This document shows positions 17,031-26,104 of a stretch of DNA of 64,000 bases, piece after piece. Source of the DNA: Alphaproteobacteria bacterium. Lineage in GTDB: Bacteria > Pseudomonadota > Alphaproteobacteria > Rhizobiales > Beijerinckiaceae. The position numbers and the translations under genes were made by a program. The stretch is taken from the NCBI GenBank assembly GCA_016869595.1, contig VGDT01000013.1, forward strand, positions 1 to 64,000. The letters are read 5' to 3'. Position 1 is the first letter of the stretch. Every line of letters begins with the position of its first letter. Below the pieces are notes generated by a model. The model made no database searches, had not been told where the DNA came from, and saw only the letters and a program-made list of their open reading frames with translations.

Positions 17031-17864
17031 TTAGCAACGCCCTTGCATCGCCTCCGCGGCGCGCCGTAGATCGCGCCAGGCGGCGGGTTTCAGCGCCGCG
17101 CTTTTCAACATCGCCTCGAGACTGGAGAATACGAAAGCGCGCGCGACATGCGCGCCGCAGCGCGCTTCAAACGTCTTGCCGCGGAGCTTTCCGACGGGCT
17201 CATTCGTCATGAGCATGACGCGCGCCGGCGCTTCGCCAAAGAGCAGCAGGACATCGGGCCGCGCCAGCTCGACCCGGCGGCGCGCGAAAGGCGCGAAGAT
17301 CGCCGCCTCATGCGGCGTCAGCGCGCGATCGCCGGGCGGGCGCCATGGCGAGACATAGGCGAGTGAAGCGCTTGCGCGGTCGAGACCGATCGCGGCTAAC
17401 ATATTGTCGAGGAGCTTCGCTGAAAGTCCGCTGAAGGCTTCGCCCGTTGCTTCCTCGGTCGCGCCAGGCGCGGCGTCGAAGGCGATAAGCCGCGCGTCGC
17501 TTGCGCCGGCGCCGAACAGAAAATGCTGCGCCATGTCGCGAAACGGCGCGTGCGGGAATTCGGCGAGACGCGCGGCGAGGTCATCGAGGTCGCGGGCCCC
17601 GGCCGCCGCTTCCTCCGCGGCGAGAATCGCTTCGTCGGGCGCGACGATTGGCGCCGCTACACGGCGCGGGCGTTCTTCAGCGGACGGCTGCGTCGAGGTC
17701 AGAGGAGCGGGAGATCCCGGCGCTTCCGGAAGCGGCGCAACGTTCGCACGCGCGCTGTCCGCATAGCGGTCGTGCGGCGTCTCGTCGAGCGCAAGATCGA
17801 CGCCGCTCTCGACATACCAGTCGAGGAGCGCAAGAAGCGCAGTGCGGGATTCAGGCGAGGCCAT
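17031..17864 (-). CDS. uracil-DNA glycosylase superfamily protein (family 4/5-like)
   Basis: 277 residues. The C-terminal half resembles the UDG family 4/5 fold: RLIAFDAAPGATEEATGEAFSG corresponds to the GE.PG..E...G.PFVG motif, then LLDNMLAAIGL, AYVSPWRPPGDRALT and LLLFGEAPARVML. The N-terminal 85 residues are a low-complexity Pro/Ala/Glu region typical of alphaproteobacterial members. The four cluster cysteines of thermophilic family 4 enzymes are not seen, and the catalytic motif is divergent, so activity on uracil is uncertain. The ATG at 17864 was preferred over a GTG three codons upstream. Confidence 0.8.
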   Translation of the reverse strand: MASPESRTALLALLDWYVESGVDLALDETPHDRYADSARANVAPLPEAPGSPAPLTSTQPSAEERPRRVAAPIVAPDEAILAAEEAAAGARDLDDLAARLAEFPHAPFRDMAQHFLFGAGASDARLIAFDAAPGATEEATGEAFSGLSAKLLDNMLAAIGLDRASASLAYVSPWRPPGDRALTPHEAAIFAPFARRRVELARPDVLLLFGEAPARVMLMTNEPVGKLRGKTFEARCGAHVARAFVFSSLEAMLKSAALKPAAWRDLRRAAEAMQGRC

Positions 17865-17905
17865 GAGCGACACTATCGCAGCCTGCGAAAACCGTCATGT
17901 TGCGA

Positions 17906-18133
17906 TCAACAGCAGCGAAATGCGCGTTCGCCGCCGGCGCCAAAACGCGCGTTCTCACGCGCGCGGAAAAATTCGTCACGCGTCATGATCGGCGCGCTTT
18001 CGTGCCGCGCGCGTATATGCGCGACATAGGCGTCGTAATCTCCCTGGCCGACCATCAGCTTCGCGCCATCGCGGAGCTTGCGCGCAAGGCGATTGAGATC
18101 AAGCCCGGGCAGGCTGCAGATCGTGCAATTCAT
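17906..18133 (-). CDS. YbdD/YjiX family protein
   Basis: 75-residue partner of CstA-type transporters. It reads MNCTICSLPGLDLNRLARKL, with the family core VGQGDYDAYVAHIRARH and a Cys pair at the end (ERAFRCC). YbdD-like proteins are needed for pyruvate uptake by the CstA homologue BtsT, according to work in enterobacteria. The start overlaps the cstA stop by 35 bases, so the two are coupled. The frame continues upstream without similarity, so M at 18133 is the sensible start. Confidence 0.9.
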   Translation of the reverse strand: MNCTICSLPGLDLNRLARKLRDGAKLMVGQGDYDAYVAHIRARHESAPIMTRDEFFRARENARFGAGGERAFRCC

Positions 18134-20156
18134 CTTCGGTCTCCCGCGTGGTGACATGCTCAGCGGCGCGCGCGGCGCGAATGGCTCTGATCGCGAAACC
18201 GAGCATCGCCAGAACAAGCGTGACATAGATGGCGCAAAGCGTCGCGTCGACATAATCGTTGAAGATAACGCGCTGCATCTCGGCAAGCGTCTTCGCCGGC
18301 GCCAGCAATTGCTCCTTGTCAGCGGCGGCAGCGAATTTTCTGGCGTGCGCCAGGAAGCCGATGCGCGGATCGTCGTGAAAGATTTTTTCGAAGGCCGCCG
18401 TCAGCGTGCAAATATAGAGCCATGCCGTCGGCGCTATGGCGACAAAGGCGTAGCGCTCGCGCTTCATCCGATAGAGCACGACGACGCAAAGCGTCAGCGC
18501 GATCGCCGCGAGCATCTGATTGGCGATGCCGAACAGCGGCCACAGCGTATTGATGCCGCCGAGCGGATCGATCACCCCTTGATAGAGGAAATAGCCCCAG
18601 CCGCTCACGGCGATCGCGGTTGCGGCGAGATTCGGCGCCCAGGCGCGCGTGTTGCCGAAGGCCGGGAAAAACGCGCCGAAGAGATCCTGGATCATGAAGC
18701 GCGCGACGCGCGTGCCCGCATCGATCGTTGTGAGAATGAACAGCGCCTCGAACAGAATGGCGAAGTGATACCAGAAGGACCGCATGGCCGAGCCGCCGAC
18801 GGCGGAGGAAAGAATATGCGCCATGCCGACGGCGAGCGTCGGCGCGCCGCCGGTGCGCGACAATATCGTTTTTTCGCCGACCTCGGCGGCGACGCCCGAC
18901 AGCGTCTCCGGCGTGACCGCAAAGCCCCATGAGGAGATCGCCGCCGCGGCGGCATCGGGCGTTCCGCCGATCAGCGCCGGCGCGCTGTTCATCGCGAAAT
19001 AGACGCCAGGCTCCAGCACGCTCGCGGCAATGAGCGCCATGACCGCGACGAAGGATTCCATCAGCATCGCGCCGTAGCCGATGAAGCGGGTCTGCGTCTC
19101 GTCGCCGATCATCTTCGGCGTCGTGCCGGAAGAAACGAGCGCATGAAAGCCCGACACCGCGCCGCAGGCGATGGTGATGAAGAGGAACGGAAAGACGCTG
19201 CCGGCGAAGACCGGGCCTGTGCCGTCGATGAAACGGCTGATCGAAGGCATTTTGAGATCGGGCCAGACGATGAAAATGCCGAGCGCCAGCGACAGGATCG
19301 TGCCGATCTTGAGGAAGGTCGACAGATAGTCACGCGGCGCGAGCAACAGCCAGACTGGTAAAACTGAAGCGACAAAGCCGTAGCCGATGAGCATGAAGGC
19401 CAGCGTCTCGCCCTTGAAGGTGAAGAGCGGCGCGAGCAAGGCGCTTTCAGATACGGTGCGGCCGAAGGCGATGCTTAAGAGCAGCAGAACGAAGCCGATC
19501 GCCGACATTTCGCCGATGCGCCCTGGCCGCAGATAGCGCCCATAGACGCCCATGAAGACGGCGATCGGCAGCGTCGCGAAAACCGTGAAGGCGCCCCAGG
19601 GACTATCCGCCAGAGCCTTGACCACGACGAGCGCCAGCACGGCGAGCAGGATGATCATGATCGTGAGAATGCCGAACATGGCGATGACGCCGGGCACGCG
19701 CCCCATCTCAGTCTTGATGAGATCGCCGAGCGAACGCCCGTCGCGCCGCGTCGAAATGAACAGGATAAGAAAATCCTGCACGGCGCCGGCGAAGATGACG
19801 CCGGTCAACAGCCACAATGTTCCCGGCAGATAGCCCATTTGCGCCGCGAGCACCGGCCCGACGAGCGGTCCGGCGCCGGCGATGGCCGCGAAATGATGGC
19901 CAAACAGCACCCATTTGTCGGTCGGCACATAATCGAGCCCGTCATTGCGGCGAAGCGCGGGCGTGCGGCGGCGCGCATCCAACCCCAGCACCCGCTCGGC
20001 GATGAAGCGCGAATAGAAGCGATAGCCGATGGCGTAGGTTCCGATCGCCGCGGTCACCAGCCACATGGCGTTGACCGGCTCGCCGCGCGAGACCGCGAGC
20101 GTATAGAGCGAGAACAGCACGAGGGCGAAGACGAGCGCCCAGGCAAGAGGCGCCAT
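18099..20156 (-). CDS. cstA: CstA family carbon-starvation / pyruvate transporter
   Basis: 685-residue inner-membrane permease with about 16-18 transmembrane helices. CstA-family proteins import pyruvate or peptides under carbon limitation. Characteristic stretches are GHHFAAIAGAGPLVGPVLAAQ near residue 80, LWLLTGVIFAGAVQDF, FHALVSSGTTPKM, and the C-terminal LWPLFGIANQMLAAIAL. Start chosen at the ATG preceding the first membrane helix (MAPLAWALVFALV). A GTG twelve codons upstream is possible, and neither has a strong ribosome site. It forms a pair with ybdD downstream; no two-component regulator of the BtsSR type is adjacent. Confidence 0.95.
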   Translation of the reverse strand: MAPLAWALVFALVLFSLYTLAVSRGEPVNAMWLVTAAIGTYAIGYRFYSRFIAERVLGLDARRRTPALRRNDGLDYVPTDKWVLFGHHFAAIAGAGPLVGPVLAAQMGYLPGTLWLLTGVIFAGAVQDFLILFISTRRDGRSLGDLIKTEMGRVPGVIAMFGILTIMIILLAVLALVVVKALADSPWGAFTVFATLPIAVFMGVYGRYLRPGRIGEMSAIGFVLLLLSIAFGRTVSESALLAPLFTFKGETLAFMLIGYGFVASVLPVWLLLAPRDYLSTFLKIGTILSLALGIFIVWPDLKMPSISRFIDGTGPVFAGSVFPFLFITIACGAVSGFHALVSSGTTPKMIGDETQTRFIGYGAMLMESFVAVMALIAASVLEPGVYFAMNSAPALIGGTPDAAAAAISSWGFAVTPETLSGVAAEVGEKTILSRTGGAPTLAVGMAHILSSAVGGSAMRSFWYHFAILFEALFILTTIDAGTRVARFMIQDLFGAFFPAFGNTRAWAPNLAATAIAVSGWGYFLYQGVIDPLGGINTLWPLFGIANQMLAAIALTLCVVVLYRMKRERYAFVAIAPTAWLYICTLTAAFEKIFHDDPRIGFLAHARKFAAAADKEQLLAPAKTLAEMQRVIFNDYVDATLCAIYVTLVLAMLGFAIRAIRAARAAEHVTTRETEDELHDLQPARA

Positions 20157-20414
20157 GATATTGCGAGGAGAGCGAGTGAGAATGGTCGACACGATTGCGG
20201 GATCTTTGGCTATCCCCTTTTCTCGCCTAGGAGGAAGGGTCAGTTGAAGGGCGAGGAGCATTTCCTCGAATTCGAGCGGGCATTGTTAGCAGAGATATTG
20301 ATGCGGGGAATACGTCTGCACAAAACCTTATTTTAGCCGGAGGTTAGAACCTTAGAGGCGGCCGCAAAGAAGTGCATGCGGGCAAAGAACGTCGTTTGAG
20401 AGAAGAAAGATTCG

Positions 20415-21086
20415 TCAATTCGTCAGCGCCGGACTTTCGCGATAGAGCGACGGGAAAAGGCGCTTGAGATTATCGATCTTCGGCAAGTCATTATAGACGA
20501 TGTAAGGCTGCGCCGGATGGCGGATGAGATAATCCTGGTGATAGGCCTCCGCCGGATAGAAGGCTTTCAGCGGCTCCAGCGTCGTGACGATCGGCGTTGA
20601 AAAGGCCTCTGCGCCGGACAGCTGCTGGATATAATCGCGCGCGACCTTTTCCTGCTCGGCGTTCGCGATGAAAATCGCCGAACGATATTGCGCGCCGACA
20701 TCCGGACCCTGCCGATTAAGCTGCGTCGGATCATGCGCGACGGAGAAGTAGACGCGCAGCAAGTGCCCAAGGCTCACGATCTTCGGATCGTAGGTGATTT
20801 CGACAGATTCCGCGTGACCGGTGTCGCCCTGCGAAACCTTGTCGTAACGCGCTGTCTCCTTGGCGCCGCCGGCATAGCCGGACATTGCGCGCGAGACGCC
20901 CTTGATATGCTGAAACACGCCCTGCACGCTCCAAAAGCAGCCGCCGGCGACGACGAGCTTTTGTTCGCCACTCGCGGCCGGCGGATCGTATGCAGGCGCT
21001 GGCAAAACGATCGCACGTTCGGCGGCGCTGGCGGGACATGCGGCGAGAATCATCAGTGCGGCGACGAGAGCGGCGGCTTGTCTCAT
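20415..21086 (-). CDS. msrA: peptide-methionine (S)-S-oxide reductase, exported
   Basis: Repairs S-methionine sulfoxide in proteins. 223 residues; the N-terminal signal peptide MRQAAALVAALMILAACPASA suggests periplasmic action. The catalytic motif is VVAGGCFWSVQGVF with the nucleophilic Cys, followed by SGYAGG, GDTGHAESVEITYDP and DVGAQYRSAIF, all MsrA hallmarks. The start at 21086 has GGAGA upstream and yields the signal peptide; a reading from 21146 would bury it. It lies 11 bases downstream of msrB. Coupled export of both stereospecific enzymes points to envelope protein repair after oxidation. Confidence 0.95.
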   Translation of the reverse strand: MRQAAALVAALMILAACPASAAERAIVLPAPAYDPPAASGEQKLVVAGGCFWSVQGVFQHIKGVSRAMSGYAGGAKETARYDKVSQGDTGHAESVEITYDPKIVSLGHLLRVYFSVAHDPTQLNRQGPDVGAQYRSAIFIANAEQEKVARDYIQQLSGAEAFSTPIVTTLEPLKAFYPAEAYHQDYLIRHPAQPYIVYNDLPKIDNLKRLFPSLYRESPALTN

Positions 21087-21097
21087 GGCGATGTCTC

Positions 21098-21625
21098 CTA
21101 CGCTTGTCCGCGTCCGACGAAACGCAGCGCGACGCCATTCATGCAATAGCGTAGCCCCGTCGGCTTCGGTCCGTCGGTGAAGACATGGCCGAGATGCGCG
21201 TCGCAGCGCTTGCAGGAGACTGCAACGCGTCGCATGCCGAATGACGTATCCGCGCTCTCGACGACATTCGCCTTCGAAATCGGCGCAAAGAAGCTCGGCC
21301 AGCCCGTGCCGGAATCATATTTGGTCTTTGAATCGAACAGCGCCGTATCGCAGCAGACGCAGCGATAGAGTCCGTCGGCGTGATTATCCCAATAAGGACC
21401 TGTAAACGCGCGTTCAGTCCCGTCCTTGCGCGTCACCTCGAAGGCGAGCGGCGACAGTTGCGCGCGCCATTCCGGCTCGGTCTTGACGATCTTTTCAACG
21501 CGCGAAAGCCCCAAGCTTTTGCCATTCGCGTCGAATGTTTCAATCTCGACCATTTCGGCGCCCGCATGCGCATTCCGCGCAAAGGCCAGAAAAGCGGCGC
21601 CAGATAAGAGACTGCGACGATTCAC
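21098..21625 (-). CDS. msrB: peptide-methionine (R)-S-oxide reductase, Tat-like signal
   Basis: R-stereospecific methionine sulfoxide reductase, 175 residues from the GTG at 21625 (AGGAG about nine bases before). The N-terminus [15 protein letters not shown]...AHA carries a twin-arginine-like signal, so export is probable. Two zinc CxxC pairs (CVCC and CKRC), [11 protein letters not shown] and the active-site [11 protein letters not shown] are present, the catalytic Cys being in RYC. An ATG ten codons upstream would also keep the signal. Together with msrA it makes a two-gene operon for envelope methionine repair. Confidence 0.95.
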   Translation of the reverse strand: MNRRSLLSGAAFLAFARNAHAGAEMVEIETFDANGKSLGLSRVEKIVKTEPEWRAQLSPLAFEVTRKDGTERAFTGPYWDNHADGLYRCVCCDTALFDSKTKYDSGTGWPSFFAPISKANVVESADTSFGMRRVAVSCKRCDAHLGHVFTDGPKPTGLRYCMNGVALRFVGRGQA

Positions 21626-21704
21626 AGCAAGGGGCTCCTGAGTTCTCGTCCTCATTCGTTCGAGCGCCGGAAAATGTTACGCCGCCCCAGAAAAATTTCT
21701 AAAA

Positions 21705-23483
21705 TCACCTGCGTCCGAAGAGCTTCTCGATATCAGCGAGCTTCAGCTCAATATAGGTCGGGCGGCCATGGTTGCATTGACCGGCGCCCGGCGTCGCCTC
21801 CATCTCCCGCAACAGCGCGTTCATCTCGGGCGCTGAAAGCCGCCTGCCGGCTCGGACCGAATGATGGCAGGCGCAGGTCGCGAGCACGTGATCAAGCCTG
21901 CGCGAAAGGCCGCGCGCGTCGCCATCTTCGGCTAAGAGATCGGCGATGTCTTCGATAAGCCGCTTGCAGTCGACTTCGCCGAGCAGCGCCGGCGTCTCGC
22001 GCACGAGAACGGCGCCCGGCCCGAAAGGTTCGAGCGCGAGACCAAGCGCGGCAAGCTCGTCGAGCGCTGGCGCGAGCGCATTCATCCGAGCCGCGTCGAG
22101 TTCGACGACGGCCGGGATCAGCAGCAATTGGCGTGCGACGCCAGTTTCTTCGCGCTGGCGTTTGAGCTTCTCATAGACGATGCGCTCATGCGCGGCGTGC
22201 TGATCGACGATGACGAGTCCGTCGAGAGTCTGGGCGATGATGTAGGTTTCATGCAGCTGCGCGCGCGCGGCGCCGAGAGGAGACTTGTCGTCTTGTGCAG
22301 CTGCTTCATGCGCGCGCGCGTCGGCCATTGGCGCGCCATGGTCGAAGGCGGCTTGCGGCGGCTCTTCGAAGCCCGAGGGCGTGTAGGGCGAGCGCGATAG
22401 ATTCCAGTTCGCGGGCGGCGGCGCGCGGTAGCGCATGCCATTGGCGCTTGCCAAAGCGTCGATCGCCGCGCGCGCGTTCGTATCGGCGCTGCGGCGGCTC
22501 TTCTCGGCAAGCGCCTGTTTCAGCGCGCCGATCACAAGTCCGCGCACGAGTCCCGGATCGGCGAAGCGCACTTCCGCCTTCGCCGGATGCACATTCACAT
22601 CGACGATGCGCGGATCGCATTCAATGAACAGCGCGACGACGGGATGGCGGTCGGAACTTAAGTAATCGAGATAGGCGGCGCGAATGGCGCCGGCAAAGAG
22701 CTTGTCGCGCACCGGCCGGCCGTTGACATAGACATACTGCATCTGCGCGTTGCCGCGATGATAGGTCGGCAGGCCGGCAAGACCCGAAAGGCGCAGGCCT
22801 TCGCGAACGGCCTCGAGTTCAAAGGCGTTTGAGCTGAACTCTTCGCCAAGAATTTGAAAAATGCGTCGCGCCGGATCGTCGCTGCATACGGAATAGTCAA
22901 AGAGCGCGCCGCTGTCGGCGGAAAGCGAAAATCTCACTCGCGGATTCGCCATGGCGAGACGTTTGACGACATCGGCGATCGCTGCGGTTTCGGTGCGTTC
23001 GGTTTTCAAGAATTTGAGCCGCGCCGGCGTCGCGGCGAAGAGCGCGCGCGCTTCGATCTTAGTTCCGCGCGGCCAGTTCGAGGGGCTCAATCCGCGCCTT
23101 TCGCCGGCTTCGATACGGATGGAAGAGCCGTGCGCGGCGCCCGTCGCGCGGGTTTCAATCGTCAGATCCGCGACCGCGGCGATCGAAGGCAGCGCCTCGC
23201 CGCGAAAACCGAGAGTCGCGATATTGGTCAGATCGCCGTCTGGGATTTTCGATGTGGCGTGGCGCTCGATGGCGAGCGCAAGGTCGCGTTCGTCCATGCC
23301 GCATCCATCATCGATGACGCGGATGAGTCTCTTGCCGCCCTCTTCGATGGCGACGTCGATGCGCGTCGCTCCGGCGTCAAGCGCATTCTCGACCAGCTCC
23401 TTGACGGCGGAGCTAGGGCGCTCGACCACTTCGCCAGCGGCGATGCGGTCGACGAGAATAGGATCGAGGCGGCGAATGGACAT
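21705..23483 (-). CDS. mutL: DNA mismatch repair protein MutL
   Basis: Mismatch-repair matchmaker, 592 residues. GHKL ATPase motifs: ELVENALDAGATRIDV, DDGCGM, ATSKI and TLGFRGEALPSIAAV. The C-terminal dimerisation domain carries the endonuclease set: DQHAAHERIVYEKL (DQHA-x2-E-x4-E), ACHHSVRAG and CNHGRPT. This is therefore a nicking, MutH-independent MutL as expected outside enterobacteria. The Pro-rich linker lies around residues 335-390. Its first seven codons and upstream bases are repeated at 26105-26140, marking the edge of a small insert located upstream. Confidence 0.97.
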   Translation of the reverse strand: MSIRRLDPILVDRIAAGEVVERPSSAVKELVENALDAGATRIDVAIEEGGKRLIRVIDDGCGMDERDLALAIERHATSKIPDGDLTNIATLGFRGEALPSIAAVADLTIETRATGAAHGSSIRIEAGERRGLSPSNWPRGTKIEARALFAATPARLKFLKTERTETAAIADVVKRLAMANPRVRFSLSADSGALFDYSVCSDDPARRIFQILGEEFSSNAFELEAVREGLRLSGLAGLPTYHRGNAQMQYVYVNGRPVRDKLFAGAIRAAYLDYLSSDRHPVVALFIECDPRIVDVNVHPAKAEVRFADPGLVRGLVIGALKQALAEKSRRSADTNARAAIDALASANGMRYRAPPPANWNLSRSPYTPSGFEEPPQAAFDHGAPMADARAHEAAAQDDKSPLGAARAQLHETYIIAQTLDGLVIVDQHAAHERIVYEKLKRQREETGVARQLLLIPAVVELDAARMNALAPALDELAALGLALEPFGPGAVLVRETPALLGEVDCKRLIEDIADLLAEDGDARGLSRRLDHVLATCACHHSVRAGRRLSAPEMNALLREMEATPGAGQCNHGRPTYIELKLADIEKLFGRR

Positions 23484-23494
23484 GGGCGAATCTG
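23461..23494. repeat. mutL 5'-end repeat, copy 1 (native)
   Basis: 34 bases covering the first seven mutL codons and 11 bases upstream. They recur as direct copy 2 at 26105-26140, with the only differences in that core being one extra G and one extra C in the upstream part. The pair brackets the accessory genes between them. Confidence 0.75.
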
Positions 23495-23646
23495 CTCAAG
23501 CGGCCATGGTTTTGCAGATTATAGCGGCTTTGGCGGAACAATCGCTATGATGGACGGGCAACCTTATCAAGCAGAGGGTTGCGCGGGATGGGGGGAAGCT
23601 CGGGCGGATTCCCAGGGCAATCTGGTGAAGGACAGCCATCTTCGCC

Positions 23647-23762
23647 CTCATGCTGAGGAGGCTCCGCAGGAGCCGTCTCGAAGCACGAGGGCGAGCCCAG
23701 AGCGGGCAGGAAGGGCCTCCTCGTCCTTCGAGACGCGGCCTTCGGCCGCTCCTCAGGATGAG
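23647..23762. repeat. REP/BIME-like paired element disrupting a toxin gene
   Basis: Same repeat family as at 1341-1455: unit A at about 23647-23689 (starts ctcatgctgagg) and inverted unit B at about 23719-23762 (starts ctcgtccttcgag, ends ctcaggatgag), each with an internal GC-rich stem. It ends exactly where toxin-like coding sequence resumes, so its arrival, or a deletion at it, removed the 5' part of that gene. Confidence 0.8.
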
Positions 23763-23768
23763 GAGACC

Positions 23769-23957
23769 TTCGCCTACCGCGTGAAGGAGCGAAGCATTTT
23801 TCTCTACGGCTTCGCCAAGAACGAGCGGGACAATATCGACGCGGATGATTTGGAGATTTTGAAAAAGCTGGCGCGGCAATTCCTGCTCATGAGCGCGGCG
23901 GCGATTCAAAGGGCAATCGAGGAAGGCGAACTCATCGAGGTCAAGCATGACGACTAA
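23769..23957 (+). pseudogene. RelE/HigB-like toxin, 5' part missing
   Basis: About 62 codons matching the C-terminal half of RelE/HigB2-type toxins: FAYRVKERSIFLYGFAKNER, then NIDADDLEILKKLARQFL and a terminal EEGELIEVKHDD. Full-length relatives have about 50 more residues with the central RSGGYRT-like strand. Here those are replaced by the REP element, and the first 280 bases after mutL show nothing toxin-like. Any product would begin at an internal GTG (23781) or by read-through from far upstream. It overlaps the antitoxin start by 11 bases, the usual spacing of an intact toxin-antitoxin pair. Confidence 0.75.
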
Positions 23958-24276
23958 GGCCAAGAAGAAATTTCGCAGCAAAATTGCAGAAGCCGCGCAT
24001 GAGACGGCAAGCGGCCTGCATCGCATTGGCCTCATCGACGCTAAGACGATGCGCGAATTTGATGCGGCGTGTCTCACAACGATCGAGCCGTTGACGGGCG
24101 CGCAAATCCTTGCGCTGCGCGAGCGCGAGGGCGTGAGCCAAGGCGTCTTTGCCCGCGTGCTGAACGTAAAGCCGAAGCTGGTGAGCGAATGGGAGCGCGG
24201 CGAAAAGAAACCAAGCGGCCCCTCGCTCAAGCTGCTCTCAATCGTGAAGGCGCGAGGTCTTGAGGCGATCATCTGA
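23947..24276 (+). CDS. HigA/NadS-type helix-turn-helix antitoxin
   Basis: 109-residue DNA-binding antitoxin. An N-terminal basic segment (MTTKAKKKFRSKIAEAAHE) is followed by a conserved dimer/partner region (GLIDAKTMREFDAACLT), then a Cro/C1-type HTH: ILALREREGVSQGVFARVLNV, KPKLVSEWERGEKKPSGPSLKLL. Such proteins neutralise RelE/HigB-like toxins and repress their own operon. The toxin upstream is truncated, so this copy is an orphan; it may persist as a regulator or as an anti-toxin against related loci. Intact by length and motifs. Confidence 0.9.
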   Translation: MTTKAKKKFRSKIAEAAHETASGLHRIGLIDAKTMREFDAACLTTIEPLTGAQILALREREGVSQGVFARVLNVKPKLVSEWERGEKKPSGPSLKLLSIVKARGLEAII

Positions 24277-24350
24277 ACGCGAATTGCACGTGGCAAGAGA
24301 CAACGAAACAGAACGGAAGCGATTGACCTGGTCGTAAAGGATGATAAGCC

Positions 24351-26030
24351 GTGCATTTTGTGACGAATATATTTTCAACCGTGTATGACGCCATACGCAA
24401 TTGGAATGGTTTTCAACTTGAACCGGCAATATCGGACACTTCAAGTGTTTTCGGCCTGGCGCAATTCCTCTCGACGTTGGCCTTACTTGTCGTCGTTTTT
24501 AACGTGTCCGATTTTCGTTATCGCTATCGTCTTTACGTTACGCGCTACGATATCCGCAAAGCAGCCATTCTGACCGCCAGCGCGATAGCCGGTGTTCTGC
24601 TGCTAACCGAATTCTGGTTTCAAAATGCGCTCCCTATTCCCCGCTTCCTCAATCATTACAGCAATATCAAGATTGTACTGGCAGCTGTTTTTCTTGTCCT
24701 CATAATCTACATTGTTTTGGTTTGCTTTCTCCGACCGCCGAAGCTTGCGCGAGCAAATGCCGTGCAGTTTTTTCGCGCAACAACTCATTTAATTCATCAA
24801 GGAAATAAAGATCGGCTCCAAGCGATCGCGGAAGATCTGGGGCCCGCAATGGAAGACATTTTTCGCCTGGGGTCCCAAGTTCGTTCTCACAGCGAGCCGT
24901 CAAAGCCGCCCATCGAGCAAGTCTGTGCGCATGATCTGCTGCTGACCCTTGCCGATAGGCGATTCTGCAATCTCATTGTTGATCGCGACCCTGCTTTTGC
25001 AATTCGATGTTTCGTGCTCGCAATCAAATATCCAGAGGCTCCGTTCGCGCAATTCTCCCGAAATGTCGGCGAAGAATTCATCGTCAACACCGACTCGGCA
25101 TTTTACCAAGAGGACAGCGGCTATAGTTCTGGATATTTTGGCTATGCAAAACCAATTACGAGCACCGTTTTTGGGTCTTACGAATTGATCGAGCGTTGCG
25201 CTACCAAAGGTGTCTCATCCTTGGAATTGCATTATTCGATTATAGACACCCTCGACGCTATCCAAATGGAGGGTTTCAAAAGGGCTGGCCTAGCGTTCTT
25301 CAGCGCGTATCTCGAAAAAAATCCTCATCAGAGTCATTCTTACGCCTTTGCGCGGCTCCTTGCTTCTGTGGATAGTTGCACCAGCGGAATTTATAAAATC
25401 AATAACCTAGCAGTTGACGAGTGGAAGTCACCAGAATACGCGCGTTTCAAGGCAGCTGCAGATTTTCTGAAAGAAGCTATTGCTCTGCTCGATAAAAGTG
25501 GCATTAAAGCTCGCTCCGTTAGACCGGGCAAAGAAACGTTTCACGATGTTTATGACGCATTGGCCCAGGCGGTCGTGGGGCTAATTTCGAGCGCGGCAAC
25601 CGTCGACGTTGCAACATTTGTTTGCTGGACCGTGCAACACAATATCGCGTGGAAGACTCTATTCTCGCATCGAGAAAGCTATACGTATTCCATTCTTCGA
25701 TTTAAAGTGCGTCGCTTGATATATAACGAAATTATTCAAAATTCCGGCAATTTCATCGGCGCTCGTTATCTTGGCTTTTGCCTTCATGTACTCGGGTTGA
25801 CGGCGGGGGACCGGCGTCGAGCATTCAACCGCGAAGATTACGCGTTACGCGCCTGCGTGATAAATTGGACCAAGAAAAACTATAAGATGCTGCTGGCCGA
25901 TCATCCGAACGTGGCACAAGCTTGCTTGCAGGGCTTCGTCACTTATGACCACGAAAAGCATCAACTCGTAAAGACTTTTAGTGACTTGACGCGCAAGGAA
26001 GCTCCGAGAGAGGTGTTAGCTCTCGATTGA
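24351..26030 (+). CDS. unknown three-helix membrane protein, AT-rich
   Basis: 559 residues, not recognised. Three predicted transmembrane helices lie in the first 130 residues (FLSTLALLVVVFNV about 38-51; AAILTASAIAGVLLLTEF about 70-87; IKIVLAAVFLVLIIYIVLV about 105-123). About 430 soluble, mostly helical residues follow, ending in the cytosol. A notable aromatic stretch is FYQEDSGYSSGYFGYAKP near residue 250. Codon use and base composition are visibly AT-richer than neighbouring core genes (TTT, AAT, ATA frequent), a sign of transfer. The N-helix cluster plus large cytosolic domain resembles the architecture of effector or sensor membrane proteins in defence and stress islands. That is an inference from layout only; no enzymatic motif was found. 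Confidence 0.85.
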   Translation: MHFVTNIFSTVYDAIRNWNGFQLEPAISDTSSVFGLAQFLSTLALLVVVFNVSDFRYRYRLYVTRYDIRKAAILTASAIAGVLLLTEFWFQNALPIPRFLNHYSNIKIVLAAVFLVLIIYIVLVCFLRPPKLARANAVQFFRATTHLIHQGNKDRLQAIAEDLGPAMEDIFRLGSQVRSHSEPSKPPIEQVCAHDLLLTLADRRFCNLIVDRDPAFAIRCFVLAIKYPEAPFAQFSRNVGEEFIVNTDSAFYQEDSGYSSGYFGYAKPITSTVFGSYELIERCATKGVSSLELHYSIIDTLDAIQMEGFKRAGLAFFSAYLEKNPHQSHSYAFARLLASVDSCTSGIYKINNLAVDEWKSPEYARFKAAADFLKEAIALLDKSGIKARSVRPGKETFHDVYDALAQAVVGLISSAATVDVATFVCWTVQHNIAWKTLFSHRESYTYSILRFKVRRLIYNEIIQNSGNFIGARYLGFCLHVLGLTAGDRRRAFNREDYALRACVINWTKKNYKMLLADHPNVAQACLQGFVTYDHEKHQLVKTFSDLTRKEAPREVLALD

Positions 26031-26104
26031 AAATGCCGCCCGCTTTATCGCATGACAAAGATCGAGCTTGTCCGTTCCTGCTCTCGCCGGGGTCGGCAAG
26101 GCTG

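Noticed and set aside
22854-23957. 367-codon plus-strand frame running from inside mutL to the antitoxin
   Set aside because: Its first two-thirds is antisense to mutL and it crosses the REP element; only the last 62 codons resemble a known family, so it is reported as a toxin remnant.
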